A stretch of DNA of 64,000 nucleotides from Cenococcum geophilum 1.58 (Eukaryota; Ascomycota; Dothideomycetes; Gloniales; Gloniaceae). The translations under genes and the position numbers were made by a program. Positions within the stretch are counted from its first letter, which is position 1. Every line of letters begins with the position of its first letter. Positions 26,981 to 38,636 of the stretch are shown piece after piece. Under the pieces are notes generated by a model, which saw only the letters and a program-made list of their open reading frames with translations, had not been told where the DNA came from and made no database searches. The DNA lies in NCBI GenBank assembly GCA_001692895.1, contig KV748182.1:3352341-3416340 (forward strand), given 5' to 3'.

Positions 26981-27038
26981 CGCAGGTTTCTTTAGTGGGC
27001 GATTGCATTGTGTATCTAAGAAGTGGATTTACGAGATA

Positions 27039-28301
27039 GTTTATTAGTTCCTCTAAACTCTAATAATTTTGGCTCCTATAGCCAATAGCTTACGCTATAC
27101 TTAGCGTCCTTATAAATTTGGTATACGTTATTATAACAAAACGCGAAACTTTTAATTAAACATTCTTTTATTCCCCGTAGCATATTATTATCCTTCTATC
27201 TATATATATTGTCTACTAGTCTTATTCCTTTTACTATATAGTAACTTTACCTACTTCTATAATCTCTAATAAAATATTCTTGTTTTTTATAATTTATATA
27301 AGCTTCTTCTTTAAACCATTTTTCTTACTATAGAGTTCGCCTAAATGTCTTCTACTATTAAGATCCCTAGTTTAGCCTTTACTTCTTAAACCTTTAATTA
27401 CTTAATCCTTATTCTCTGGGTTTCTATAGTCGTTTATTCTATTTCTTATTTTCTTTAGTACTACTTAGGTCTATTAGCTCTGCGCTATACTATAGTTTTT
27501 AACTTTAACTTTATTATTACGTACTTTGCGTTTTATATAACTATAGAACTCTATCCTAACCCTTTTTAGTCTGCTCTCTTTAGTAGATCCTATTATTAAT
27601 CTTAATTGCTTAATTAATTAAATCCCTAAGAGTATCCGTATCTTCTATTAGAATAATTATATCCTAAACTTTCGCTTTAAGTCCTTGCTTATACTATACT
27701 ATAAGCGCCTTATTGTTCCATTTAACTTATATAGCTAATATCTAAAACTACGTCGTGGATTTAATTGCTAAAGTCCTTTATACTAGGTTTTAAAGTTTTC
27801 TTTTCGCCGTAGTAGTTACCTCCAGGTCTCTAAATATTTGCGTTAGGTATTCTACGAACCTGCTCTAACTTAAGAATATATACCGTACCTCCTAGTTAGT
27901 GGTTATTATACCGTATTCCTATACCTCCATAAGGTAAAGTTTAAACTACTTAAGTGCCCTTCCTATTAAGAACAATCCTACGTAAGTGACTTAATCTATA
28001 GGCGTTCCTAGTTTTACTCCTTTCTATATAACCTTAAAGTGCATTTACATAAGGAATCCTTTAAGTTTTAACTTCTCCCCTAAGAATCGCTTAATTAAGG
28101 GTAACTTAACCTTAGCTACTCCGATTCCATTAATCCTTTCTTTAAATATCCTATTATTATCTATTAATTAATTAACTATTTCCTATAGCTGTCTAACGGT
28201 AACTAGCTAAGAGTTAGTATTTGCTATACTAGTGTCGTTACCTAATCCCGATGTAGTTGCTGCCGTTAACGGCGTTATAGCTGCTGCTTTTGGTGGCATA
28301 T
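27039..28301 (-). pseudogene. Stack 1 Gypsy gag N-terminal part
   Basis: The minus-strand frame begins MPPKAAAITPLTAATTS with ATG at 28299-28301, 35 bp inside the 5' LTR. It continues in the pattern of retrotransposon gag (a KLKLKGFLM-like block near 28040, corresponding to the conserved LKxFLxQ region) until the LINE insertion at 27038, then resumes left of 21137. Stops replace glutamine and tryptophan codons. Homologous to the fragment at 1-343. Confidence 0.75.
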
Positions 28302-28336
28302 TATTTAACTTTTTTTATCATATCCTTAGTAGTGAA

Positions 28337-28756
28337 TGTATAATAAAGCCTTATAGGAAATACTACGGTAGACTTGTTAATAGGCTAGGTATATAGGTAT
28401 AGATTAGTTAATAACGTAAATAACCAGTAGAGTAGTCGCCTAAAAGATTAACTCTAATTATATTCTAAGATTTACTATAAAGAAGAGAACTATCTAGGTA
28501 GGGACTATAGTCCTTTAAATACACAATACTGCGCCTAAGAAATACTAAGTACGTAAGGTACGTAAGGTACGTAAGGTACGTGGATAGATCTTACAGATCT
28601 TATAGATTAACAGATCTCCTCTCGTGACTTATTATATAACTTAGCTATCCCTTATCCCATAGTTCTACTAGTTTTAGCGCCTCCCGTGCTTCCACCACTA
28701 GTCTGTTTATATCCCTTTTTAGTAGTTCTACTACTGCCGATATAAGGTCCGTAACA
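28337..28756 (-). repeat. 5' LTR of the stack 1 Gypsy element
   Basis: 420 bp, from TGTATAATAAAGCC to GGTCCGTAACA. It carries four tandem copies of a 10-bp unit (GTACGTAAGG) near 28551-28582, where the partner LTR at 2484-2883 has fewer. The right TSD CTTAA follows. Confidence 0.87.
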
Positions 28757-29089
28757 CTTAATGTTTATTATACAATAAAAATTCTTAGCCTATAGCGGCG
28801 GCAGTAAAAGTACTAAAGGGTAAGGGTTAGATTATAGAACTGGAGGATAATAAGGAATAGATAAAAGTTACTAAATTTAACTACTAGGTATCCTCTTTTT
28901 TTTTACTATCTTAATTTTTATATATAGTATTTTATACAGAGGCTCTATATATAACGGCTCTACTATAGAAGCTCTATATAAAAGCTTTATATAGAGCTTT
29001 ATATAGAGCCTTTATACGTAGAGCTTTGTATAGAGCTTATATAGAGCTTTTACGGAGCTTTATACGCGGCTCCCCCTAAGCCTTATTCC
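28757..29089. other. AT-rich sequence with irregular AGAGCTTTATAT repeats
   Basis: No gene. From about 28940 to 29065 the motif TATAGAGCTTTATATAGAGC recurs irregularly in direct and partly inverted form. It ends with ATTCC (29085-29089), the left TSD of the following solo LTR. Confidence 0.6.
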
Positions 29090-29337
29090 TGTTACGGAAG
29101 TGGGTATAAGCTAGAATACAATGTACTAAACGGGGTAGTAATTGAAGAAGGCTACGTACGCGTAACTATGCGTGGTTAATATAAAGATATTTAGATAAAA
29201 AATAGAATAGAATAGGTTAGGTACGGGTATAAATAGGGGTTGTAGGGGAACGTGCGTAGGTGTCTTAGGACGAACGTGAGCACGGGTTAAGAATGTCAAA
29301 ACGCGCAGGGACGTGAGAACGTATAAGTCCCGTGACA
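29090..29337. repeat. Solo LTR, TSD ATTCC, little RIP
   Basis: 248 bp, from TGTTACGGAAGTGGG to AAGTCCCGTGACA, with inverted ends TGTTACGG/CCGTGACA and a perfect TSD ATTCC on both sides. No internal retrotransposon sequence or second LTR is present, so it is a solo LTR left by recombination between LTRs. It keeps many CpA and CpG sites (AACGTGAGCACGGG), unlike its surroundings. A 70-codon open frame on its minus strand is incidental. Confidence 0.85.
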
Positions 29338-30787
29338 ATTCCGTAGAACTCTTATAAGCTTTATATCTATATAATATTACTTATCTTTAGGATATTTAAA
29401 TAAAAGTAGTACTATTTTAAAGCGCTTTATAAGCTCTATAAATTTTTATTAAAATTTTTTTATTTACTATTAGGGGGTATATTACAAGTATAAGTATATT
29501 AAGGGGATTTTGCTAAGACTATCTGAAGACTATCCGGATAGTCTCCAGATACTATTAGCTAATAGGTCTATTATCTAAGAGGTCTATCTAGCCTATCCTC
29601 TAAAAGTCTGCTACTATATATATAGTATAACTAGAACTTTTAGAGTACTTCTATTAAAATTCCTATTACGTGTCTAATATATATTGTACATTGCTAACAC
29701 GAACAATCCTTAATACGCTTACTATTAAGTACCTAGGTATTTATAGACCAAAACTCCCCTTGGCGAAATCCGACTCTACCGCTTTACTTAGGCGCTAAGC
29801 ACTTCTAACGTGTCCCGCCTCACGTCGCCATATGGCTAAAAAGACTAAGAGTGCTTGCGAACTTATTGTAAGCGCGGCGGGATCTAATATATACTCTTAT
29901 AGTACCCTTACGTTACCCGCTGCTTAGGCCCTACTTAGGCTACTTAGTTACGCTCTTGCTCTTAGCAACTAATAATTCCTTAAAAGTGCTACGTCCTTAT
30001 AATACAAATTGTTAACTCTATATAATAATCTTATAGGGCCGCGTTTAGGGCCCCCGGGGTTCTTAAAACTAGGCCTTCCTTAAAATAGAGTATTTGTCCA
30101 TCCTAAGCTATATCTATTTTATAATATAGCGTCCCTAAAGGTTTTAGTTAAAGAGGAGGTACATTATCCCTCTTATTATAAGACCTCCTTTTAGCTGTAT
30201 TTATTCGCTCTATTTTACCTACCTACTATTTAACTTCTATCCTCTCTTCTTTTAGTTGCTATTTCTTGGCTTTTCCACCTATATATTTCTCTAGGTTTAT
30301 CTTTATATTCCTTCTTCCCTTCCTTCTTATACTAACTTCTACTTACCTTATATATTCTCTATAAAATACTAAAAAAGAAAAACCCTTGCTAGTTTTTTAC
30401 TATAGTAAGGGCGAAGGGTTTTAAGTAAAGTAGGGAGGGTATTAATGGCACTAAAGTTTAAAAGCTTCTTAAGCTAAAGATAGAGAGAGCTTACTAGAGG
30501 AGGGTAGAGCTATAGAACTAGTAAGTTATAATTAACGTACTACGGTAGCCGGATTTTACCCTACTTTACCTCTTTACCTCTTTCCTATATAGATATACTA
30601 AAGAATATCCTAGTACTACCCTATATAATATATTACCGCTAAAAGATTTTATTAAGAATATAGTATACGGTATTAATGGCGTTAAGGATAATCTAAAAGC
30701 AGCCTTAGATACTATTAGCTAGTATTAAAACGATTTTATAGCTAGCTGGCGCTATAACTGCCTTATAATACCCGTAAATATAATACT
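29338..30787. other. AT-rich degraded repeat sequence, unassigned
   Basis: No open frame or recognised protein motif on either strand. Near 29527-29556 there is a 15-bp inverted repeat, ATCTGAAGACTATCC and GGATAGTCTCCAGAT. A second inverted pair with AACCCTT/AAGGGTT ends sits at 30388-30430. A more GC-rich patch at 29750-29960 is also unassigned. The last five bases, ATACT, are the left TSD of the next element. Confidence 0.4.
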
Positions 30788-31105
30788 TATAATGGTGCTA
30801 GAGCGCATTACCTACTAAGTTCTGCTATATTCTACTACCTATTATATTCCGTATACTATCTAGTATTGTTATATACTATCTAGTATTGCCATATACTGTC
30901 TAGTATTGTTATATACTATCTAGTACTATTTCTTACTATTAGCCCACCTACTATTAGCTCGTCTACTGCTAGCGCCTTAGCGGCTTACGCTACTTATTTA
31001 TTAACACCGGCCCTTATGACCCCCTTTCCTTCTCCTTAGCTTAGTATCTTTATTAAATAGCAATCCACAAGCTTTAGTTTAGAGGCATTTATACAAGCCG
31101 TTATA
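30788..31105 (+). repeat. 5' LTR of the stack 2 chromovirus with internal tandem repeat
   Basis: 318 bp, from TATAATGGTGCTAG to CAAGCCGTTATA. Near 30845-30925 it contains direct repeats of about 17-20 bp (TATACTATCTAGTATTG). The partner at 44959 is 338 bp and carries one more copy. Confidence 0.87.
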
Positions 31106-31139
31106 TTATACTAAACTCTCCCTATATTACCTAGGAAGG

Positions 31140-32560
31140 CCTTAATAATATCCCACCCTAAAAAGAAAACTTCGTCTATAACAACGCGTTAACGCGCTAT
31201 ACTTAGACACTAAAACAACTCTATATTACCTGGGAAGGCCTAAATAATATCCTACCTTATAAGCTAGATAGGACTAAACCTATACCCCTAGAATTAAAAC
31301 TAAAGTATATAATACCAACGAACCCTAGGAAGCTAATAATGGCACCTAAAGCAAGCTTATTTAAGAGAGCTGCCTTTACCTAAGAGAAACCTAAGATCTA
31401 ATTAGGATCAGAAATTAAAGATAATAATAACGTTATAAACGTACGCGAGTAGATTTGCGCCTTTGTAGCTAGCTAGAAAGCTAATTATCTTAAAGTAAGA
31501 AATATATAAGAGACCCTATAAGAGATCCTAGAAAGCCTTATAGCCCTATAAAATAGCCTAGCTTCCCCTTCTTAAAGCCTTAGCTAACCTATTTACTCTA
31601 CTAAATATAATANACTAGGGAGTACGGATATAATAACGAAGTAATTAAAGCCCGTTAAGCTCCCTAACCCCTAACTACTATCTAACAGGATAAACCCTAC
31701 CTTTAAGAATTAGAGGATCTAAGTATAAGGAAAGCTCCGCGTTAACTATAACTATTTCCTTTCTAAAGAAGCTAAAATACTCTACCTCTTTGGTCGAACT
31801 ACTGGGGACGCCTAATAATACCTTTAAGCTAAGTTTGAGGACAATTTCCCTATCTAATTTATATCTGTTAACGAGATAATACAGCACCTAGCGGCTATTT
31901 ATATTAACCTAAATAAAGTATAGGACGCCTAGTATAACTATAATCGCCTAATAATAAAACCAAACTAACCCTTTACTAAATTCTAAACTTAATTCCTATA
32001 CCTTACAGGAGAAGGCTAGGTTCTCCTTAAGAACTACTAATTAGACCTATATAATAAGCTAATAATCTAGCTATAAGAGAAGATCGCTATAACCTTAAAT
32101 AACCTTCTATTATACAATAGACTCGCAACTTATTACCTATTATTAGATTTAGAACTAAAGCGAATTAACGCCTACCCTAATCGGCAGAAGCAACCCTAGA
32201 ATAATTAAAACTTATTAGCTACACCTATAGGAGCTAGAGTAGGAAGATAAGCTATAACCGCTCTTATACTAAAAGCGGTCACATTTACGCACTAGCGAGC
32301 CTCGCCTGACTAGCTACGTACTACACCCCCAACTAGTACTCGTCGCAATACCCTAATTAACCCTACCTTGGCTATATGCTATAACTGTAATAAAGAGGAT
32401 TACTTTACCTTATCTTACCTAGAGCTAAAGGATATAGGCAATATTAAGAAGATAGAGGAAGGAGAAACGTCTAATAAGTTAGGAAAAGAACCCTACGGAA
32501 AGACTCCCCCCTAGGGTATCTTATTAATCTTAAAGAGATTAATCTAAGTTAGTTAATGAG
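31140..32560 (+). pseudogene. Stack 2 chromovirus gag remains
   Basis: Broken plus-strand gag. A CCHC knuckle near 32372-32415 reads CYNCNKEDYFTLSY, corresponding to C-x2-C-x4-H-x4-C with the last ligands altered. The stretch at 31735-31800 is the reverse complement of the gag region at 15500-15545 in the minus-strand element, showing common family membership. TAA/TAG stops interrupt it. The antisense 69-codon open frame at 31678-31887 is incidental. One ambiguous base lies at 31613. Confidence 0.7.
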
Positions 32561-32569
32561 TGGAAAATA

Positions 32570-35500
32570 CTTTATAGTTCTATATATAGTATCTTAAAAT
32601 AGATATAGAGTTAACTTAACCGCCCTTATTAATACTAGAGTAAATAGCTTTGCCTTTATAAATACTACCTATATAATTAACGTTGCCAAGTTTCTAAATA
32701 TAAAAGCTACTTAACTAGAGAAGCCTATTTAAGTAAAAGGCTATAACGGTTAAGCCGGCAAGCCGGTTACCCACGTCTTAAAGTTATATATCTCCCTAAT
32801 AGACAATGCTAATACGGCATTCCCTTTTATATTCTAGACCTAGGTTCCTATAATATAATCCTTAGCCAAAAATAGATATCTTACTTTAATATTTAGTTAA
32901 ATATACGGTAAAGATAGTTCGTCTGGTTAGAGGATAGACTAAAATTACCCTCCTTTATTAGGGAAATCCGAACTAACCGTAAGACACTAGCCGCGAAAGC
33001 TAACCCTACCTATTAGCAGAATGTGACCGATTGTAACCTAGCCTTTACCTAAGAAGATGCCTGTCGCGAGGCCGGAAGGAATTCTTTTATACTAGTGAAG
33101 ATACTTTCCTAAAGCGCTATAGTTAACGAAAACTCTACATATAGAAGCGGGATAGATAGTAATATAGATAATGTCTAAATCGCGTAGATTTAACTGGTAT
33201 AGAAAAGAATATACTAATAAGATATAATAGGGGCTAAAAGGAGTAATAATATCGCTAATACCCCAGAAGCCCCTAAAGTCGCGTACGTCCTTATTATTAT
33301 ATAGCCCCCCTATAGTAGATATTACCGCAATTAGCGCTATAGCGTTCTACTTTAAAATATACCAAAAAGATAATAAGGTCTTTATAACAAGCCTATATAA
33401 GATTAATTAAATTATTAATAATAGGGAGGAAAAGCTAGCTAAGGAAACCAACGAGGAACTAGTTAAACGCCTCCTTTTTACTATCTACGCAGATTATAAG
33501 GACGCATTCTTAAAGGCGGCTTTAAATACGCTACTACTTTACTAGACATATAACTATAAGATTTAATTAGAAGCCAATAACTTGTTAGGCTTTAGCCCCC
33601 TTTACTAATAATTAATAGATAAGCTAAAAGCAATAAAGCAGTACTTAATTAATAACCTTAATAAAGGGTTTATTGAGCTAAGTTAAGCCCCTTTTACTTT
33701 ACCTATTTTATTTATAAAAAAGCCTAATAGAGGCCTACGCTTTTGTATTGACTATTAGAAGTTAAACGCTATTACCTAAAAGGATTAGTACCCTTTCCCC
33801 TTAATTAATAAGACCCTTACACGTCTAAGCCGGGTAAAGATCTTTACTAAACTTAATATCCGTTAAGCTTTTTACCGAATTTAGATAGATTCTACTTCTA
33901 AAGACTTAATAATATTCCGTACCCGTTACGGGTCCTATAAATATAAAGTCCTCCTTTTTAGACTTATAAATAGGCCTACTACGTACTAAAGGTATATAAA
34001 TAACGTCCTATTTAACTACCTTACCAAATTCTGTACGGTATACCTAGATAACATTATTATATACTTAGACGATAAACTAGAGCACTAGGTTTATATTAAA
34101 AAGGTTTTAAAGATACTACGGAACGCAGGCTTATAAGTTAATATTAAGAAATATAAATTTAGGGTATAAAGTATTTTAGGTTTATTATTACTATAGACGG
34201 AATTAAAGTTAATTTAGAGAAGGTTAAAGCAATCTATAACTAGAAACCCCCTTATACCGCAAAAGGGATCCAGTCCTTCCTTAGCTTTTATAACTTCTAT
34301 TATTAGTTTATCCATAACTATAGAATGGTAGTAAAGCCTCTTATATAACTTACCTAGAAAGATACGCCTTTTATCTTTAATAATGACTATATAGAAGCCT
34401 TTAGGGAGTTAAAAAATCGACTTATCTCTGCTCTAATCCTTCGTTACTATAATTTGGACCTTAAATTAATGCTAGAAACAGACGCTTCTAATAGAGTTAT
34501 AGCGGAAATCCTATTATAGCTATGCCTAGACGGCGAATAGTACCCTATTGCCTTCTTCTTAAAAATAATGGACCTAGCTAAGTATAACTATAAAGTATAT
34601 AATAAATAAATGCTAGCTATTATCTAATCGTTGTCCTAATAGCGTGTAGAGCTTAAAGGTACTAACTTTTAGATTAAAATATATACGGATTATAAAGCCC
34701 TAGAGTATTTTATAACTATAAAGCAACTTACTAAATAATAAGCCTATTAGGCCGAAATACTCTCCTAATTCTTCTTTATAATTATATATTATTCTAGTAA
34801 GCAAAATACTAAAGCTAATATATTAACCTAAAGGGAATAAGATGTAGAACCTTAGGATAAGCTAAAGACCTAATACCGGACGCGCGCCCTCCTCTACCCC
34901 AAACAGCTTAACTCGCAAATTCTTAAAAAAAAAATAGACTCTAAACGGAATAAGTTAGCACCCTTAGAAGGAAAAGTCTTAAATAAACTAATTGGGCTAG
35001 TTAACTATATCCGAACTATAAACCGCACAGCTAACTCCCTAAAAGCCCTCCGTAATTAAGCCATAAAAGGTAACCCTAATTTAAAAATAGAAAAAGGACT
35101 ACTTTTATACTAAAAACGGCTTATAGTGTGGGAGGGTACGACCACTCTCAGATAGGAAAGTCACAGTGCTGTCTGTCTGTCGGTCGTTAGTCGTAATCAA
35201 TTAGTAGGAAAGCAGTCAGTAAGAAGAAAGGAAAGAATGTATTCCGGTAGGTCGTGATAGGGAGAAGGAGAGAAGCCGAAGGCTCGATATATACAGGAAA
35301 ATGCCAAGGCACTAAACAGTGGCCCATTTTACCCCACTACAATAGTCCTAGATATTAATAACCTACGAACAAAGCTAATCCGCGAAGCTCACTATTAAGT
35401 CTCTATAGCACACCCTAGTTAAGATAAAACCCACTAACTATTAGCGCCCCGTTACTACTAGTAAGGACTTCTATCTAATATAGAACGATTTATTAAAAAC

Positions 35501-36244
35501 TACTACGCCTATAAACGCGTAGATACTCCTAGGGATTAAACCCCTAAGTAGTTACGACTACTGCCTATTCTAAAATGCTCTTAGCAATATATTATAATAG
35601 ACTTTAAGTCGTTTCTAAAGGACGCCTACGGCCATAATGTGGCCTTTATAGTAATTAACCGGCTATATAAATAATCCGTCTCCCTCCCTTATTTTAAGAC
35701 TATAACTGCGAAGGATATAGCCCGCCTCTACGTTAACAACATCTATTAATTCTACGGCGCCCCTAAATTAATTATTTCTAACTATAGTCCCTAGTTTATA
35801 TCAGATTTCTAAAATAAACTCTGCCGTATCTTTAGGATTAAGATTAAACTCTCTACTATATTCTACCTTTAGATGGACGGCTAAACCGAGATTATAAACC
35901 AATATCTTAACTAGCGACTACGCCCCTTTATAGACTACTATTAGGACAACGAGTTGGAATTACTACCTATAATAGACTACGCGCAGCTTATACTCCCCTA
36001 TAATAGTATAGGGATATCGCCATTTAAACTGCTTAACGGGTATACACCCCAAATATCCTTTAATTGGGATAGGCCTACCGAACCCACTACGGCTTATAAA
36101 CGCCTTAGCCGTGAAGAGGCCTAGGTATTTGCTAAGAGAATATACGGAGCCTAGGAGACCGCGTAAACAATTATAAAAAAGGCGTAAGAGAAGGAGTCCG
36201 ATGTAAATTAACATCGTCATAAGATAGATTTTTAAGTAGGAGAT
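32570..36244 (+). pseudogene. Stack 2 chromovirus pol, first part
   Basis: The plus-strand pol frame follows gag. Protease remains near 32.62-32.70 kb read LINTRVNSFAFINT. RT lies at about 33.65-34.3 kb, with box VYLDNIIIYL near 34036-34066 (YLDD expected). RNase H follows at about 34.4-34.85 kb. The integrase N-terminal zinc region begins near 35345 and the core continues to 36244. A Copia-type solo LTR interrupts it at 35127 and a Gypsy element cuts it at 36245. Stops replace glutamine and tryptophan codons. The coding sequence resumes at 44420. Confidence 0.78.
35127..35341 (-). repeat. Copia-type solo LTR, apparently untouched by RIP
   Basis: 215 bp of ordinary GC content inside RIP-degraded integrase. 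The ends are TGTGGGAGGGTACG and CCCCACTACA, partly inverted relative to each other, starting TG and ending CA. The 4-bp ATAG flanks both sides (35123-35126, 35342-35345), and removing the insert with one ATAG rejoins the integrase frame. On the minus strand it begins TGTAGTGGGGTAAAATGGG and contains a TATATATCGAG box, the arrangement of fungal Copia LTRs, so I read it as a minus-strand solo LTR. A small MITE is the alternative. Confidence 0.7.
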
Positions 36245-36486
36245 TGTTAGCGACTCAGTCAATCGAGGCACGAGCACGGCAAGAGGGACGCGTAAGCCTA
36301 TACGATTGGTAGTCTATAAACGAGGATCTAAAGCTAGAGAGAGGAAAGGAGACGGAGGGCGGCGCCGCTCGACGTTCTATACGATCCTCTGGTCACGTGA
36401 CGGCAACTATCTAGAACTGCATAAAACTGTCTGCGACTATCTACGACTATCTGCAACTATTCGCTATAATCCACTAATATCTATTA

Positions 36487-38636
36487 GAAGGTCTCCCGCC
36501 AGCGTGCACGTCCCTACGGCTTGCACCACATTTTTTTAAACAACGCATTACTCTAATTAATTAATAATAATTTAACTACTGCATTAAATAGGCTTAAATT
36601 TTAAAGTTATAACTAGGAATACTATACGAAACTTCTATCTAACTATATAGTCGGTTAGGTAAGCGGGCGCGTTTCTCTGCCGCTAAAGCCGCGGGCTTCG
36701 GATTTTTACTACCTCTTTATTATCACTAGACTCCACCATTATTATTACCCGTTTCTTTAACGGTGAGCCTCTAAACTACTTTAGAGGGCTCTAAACTTAT
36801 TATTATAAGTCTCTTTTAAGCTATAATGAGGCTAAACGTTAAGCAGTTTTATCGTCTTTTGCCTACTTCTTTTGCCGTACTAACTTCTCCCGATCTTAAC
36901 GCCTTTGTTTTACTACTTTCTTATTATTTTTCTTCTCTTCCTATTTCTGAATTTTTCCCTAGGCTTTCTCTAGCGCTATTTATTATTTTATAGCCTTCTC
37001 GTCCCTAATAGCCTGCTTTGTAGTCTTAAGTTTAGTTAGTAACTAGAAGGTAGCTTTACCTTTATTTATTATATAAATATTCTTAATATACAGCTTCCCT
37101 CTTTTTCGCCTTTTCTTCTTAATAATAATAGCATTCTTAAGCCCCTTAATTCGGGCTTATAAAATGCTGTTCTTGGCTACTATCTTCTCCACTAAGTTAT
37201 CTAGTTTAGCCGCATTATATAACGGCTTAGTACTACTAATATACTTTATAAGTCTCCGTACCTAACGGATATTTAATACTAAGTATATAGTCGATGTAGA
37301 TAATATAGATCCACTCGTACTGGGCCGCTTAGGGGCCGCTAGCTTAACCTAGTTAAGTATTAGGTCTAGATCTAGGGGCTATAAGCCGGTTTTACGCCAG
37401 CCGCTAAGAATATTAGTTTCTATAAAAGTACGTCGCTAGGCGGCTTAAAATAAGCCGTAAAACTCTCTCTTTGTAATATGGTAAAGCCCTACCGTATTAT
37501 AGATCTATTTATTAAGCTCCTGGGAGTAGTAGTTTACTAAAGGGTTAAAAAGGCTAATGTCTAGAGGCTAGAGTTAATAAGTTAAATAGGGGGGGTATAC
37601 TGCTACTAGGATCCTATGCTTAAGGCACTAGTCTAAAAATAGTATATTAACGTGGCTACTATACCTGTTAATAAAGAGAAGCCGCCAGTTACGCCCGTGC
37701 CTAGCTTTTACTTTAGTATAGTAATTAAAAATAGTAATTAACTACGCTATCCCTAGCTCGTTATTTGTCCACCCTAAAGGTAAACTTATAAAATAGGCCG
37801 TATCTAGCTCAGTAGGCTTAAAATCGTTAAGCTAGGTATCTTAGATGTTGCCCGTTATGGCTTAGTAGATAAGGGAGGGTGGAATATATATCCCATCTAT
37901 GCAGATTGTTGCCATGCATATAATCTATTCACGATTGCCATCCTAGCTAGTACTAATTAATTTACCCCTCTTTTCTAAATCCTTATTAAATATCCTCTTT
38001 ACTTTCTAAAGGATGCTAATTAGGAAGCCTTTTTTATCTATATTATATATATTTTGCGGAAGGACGTTATATTGCTTAATTTTAGCCCAAACCTTTAAAA
38101 TATTAGTATAAATACTAGTATTTAGGAGGCTACAAACCAGCTTAAAATAAAGAGTATATTAATATGCATTATCCGCCTTTTTATGGCTTAAATCTGCCGC
38201 CACTAGGAAGCCAGATTTTAAGACCTTTTAATGCCGCTTAATAAACTTATACGCCCAATTTTTTCCAGGGCGTTTTTTAACTATATTCTTAGCAAAGTTT
38301 CGGACTATTGCACAAGTAGGAGGTAGCCCTTAATTAGTTAATTAATTAATCTCATTTACTAGGGTGAGCTGCTGTTGTGCCGATAGTAATAAGATATTGT
38401 CCCGGTAAATATGCCGTGGGTTAATTTTACCTTATGCACGCCTTGCGAGTGTTATATAATGGGGCTGTTGTACTAGCGTTGTAGGAGCTAAAAGAGGCAC
38501 GTTTTGTAAAGATAATGAATTCATTTTTATGTGATTTAGTAAAGAATTAATAGAGATAATTAATTTTGAAGTTTTCTATCTTGTGGGTAAATGCACGTGC
38601 ACGCTGTAGGGACGTGCACGCTGGCGGGAGACCTTC
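36487..38636 (-). mobile_element. pogo/Fot1-type Tc1-mariner transposon
   Basis: A 2150-bp DNA transposon with about 31-bp terminal inverted repeats starting GAAGGTCTCCCGCCAGCGTG, flanked by the TA target duplication (36485-36486, 38637-38638). Excising it with one TA reconstitutes the LTR as seen in the partner (TCTATTAGC...). It encodes one minus-strand transposase. Length and coding content are typical of the Fot1 family of filamentous ascomycetes. The GC-rich terminal repeats are barely mutated, whereas the interior is RIP-degraded. Confidence 0.92.
36890..38524 (-). pseudogene. pogo/Fot1 transposase with RIP stops
   Basis: The minus-strand frame starts MNSLSLQNVPLLAPTTLVQQ at 38522-38524. 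An N-terminal CENP-B-type helix-turn-helix region follows (GLPPTCAIVRNFAKNI..., PGKNWAYKFIKRH, KADNAY). The DDE domain shows YNIDKKGFLI near 38020-38060, where the first catalytic Asp is retained but the usual E is K. Then come GNRE, ICMATICIDGIYIPPSLIY and DFKPTELDTAYF (about 37.80-37.95 kb), and PLDISLFNPLVNYYSQELN near 37510-37565 with the third Asp. Glutamine and tryptophan codons are stops at many points, so it cannot make protein. Confidence 0.88.

Larger units (their letters stand above)
21137..27025 (-). mobile_element. Tad1-like LINE inserted in the host Gypsy gag
   Basis: A 5.9-kb non-LTR retrotransposon on the minus strand, flanked by a perfect 13-bp TSD GATTTACGAGATA (21124-21136 and 27026-27038). 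From the right it contains an ORF1 with CCHC knuckles and an ORF2 with AP endonuclease, reverse transcriptase and a C-terminal domain, ending in a repeat-rich 3' region. The order and RT sequence match the Tad1 clade of fungal LINEs. No poly-A tail is visible; the 3' end reads as short TAACA-like repeats on the minus strand. RIP-type stops interrupt both ORFs. Confidence 0.88.
2484..28756 (-). mobile_element. Ty3/Gypsy retrotransposon, host of stack 1
   Basis: This minus-strand element is bounded by related LTRs (2484-2883 and 28337-28756) and a matching 5-bp TSD CTTAA at 2479-2483 and 28757-28761. Removing the chromovirus at 4343-16898 and the LINE at 21137-27025, each with one TSD copy, leaves about 7.8 kb. 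The order from the right is gag, protease, RT, integrase, polypurine tract and 3' LTR, the Ty3/Gypsy order. A GA-rich tract (reverse complement of CTATCCCCCTCCTC at 2884) abuts the 3' LTR. RIP-type stops occur throughout, so it is dead. Confidence 0.88.

Noticed and set aside
29126..29338. 70-codon open frame on the minus strand
   Set aside because: It lies inside the solo LTR at 29090-29337 and has no domain; open only because the LTR is little mutated.
30845..30925. Short direct repeats resembling a CRISPR array
   Set aside because: They are tandem 17-20 bp repeats within an LTR, without unique spacers, in a fungal genome.
31678..31887. 69-codon open frame on the minus strand
   Set aside because: It is antisense to the degraded gag of the stack 2 chromovirus.
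35963..36277. 104-codon open frame on the minus strand
   Set aside because: Antisense to the chromovirus integrase and running over the junction with the next element; not a gene.
36306..36539. 77-codon open frame on the plus strand
   Set aside because: It spans LTR sequence and the end of the pogo element.
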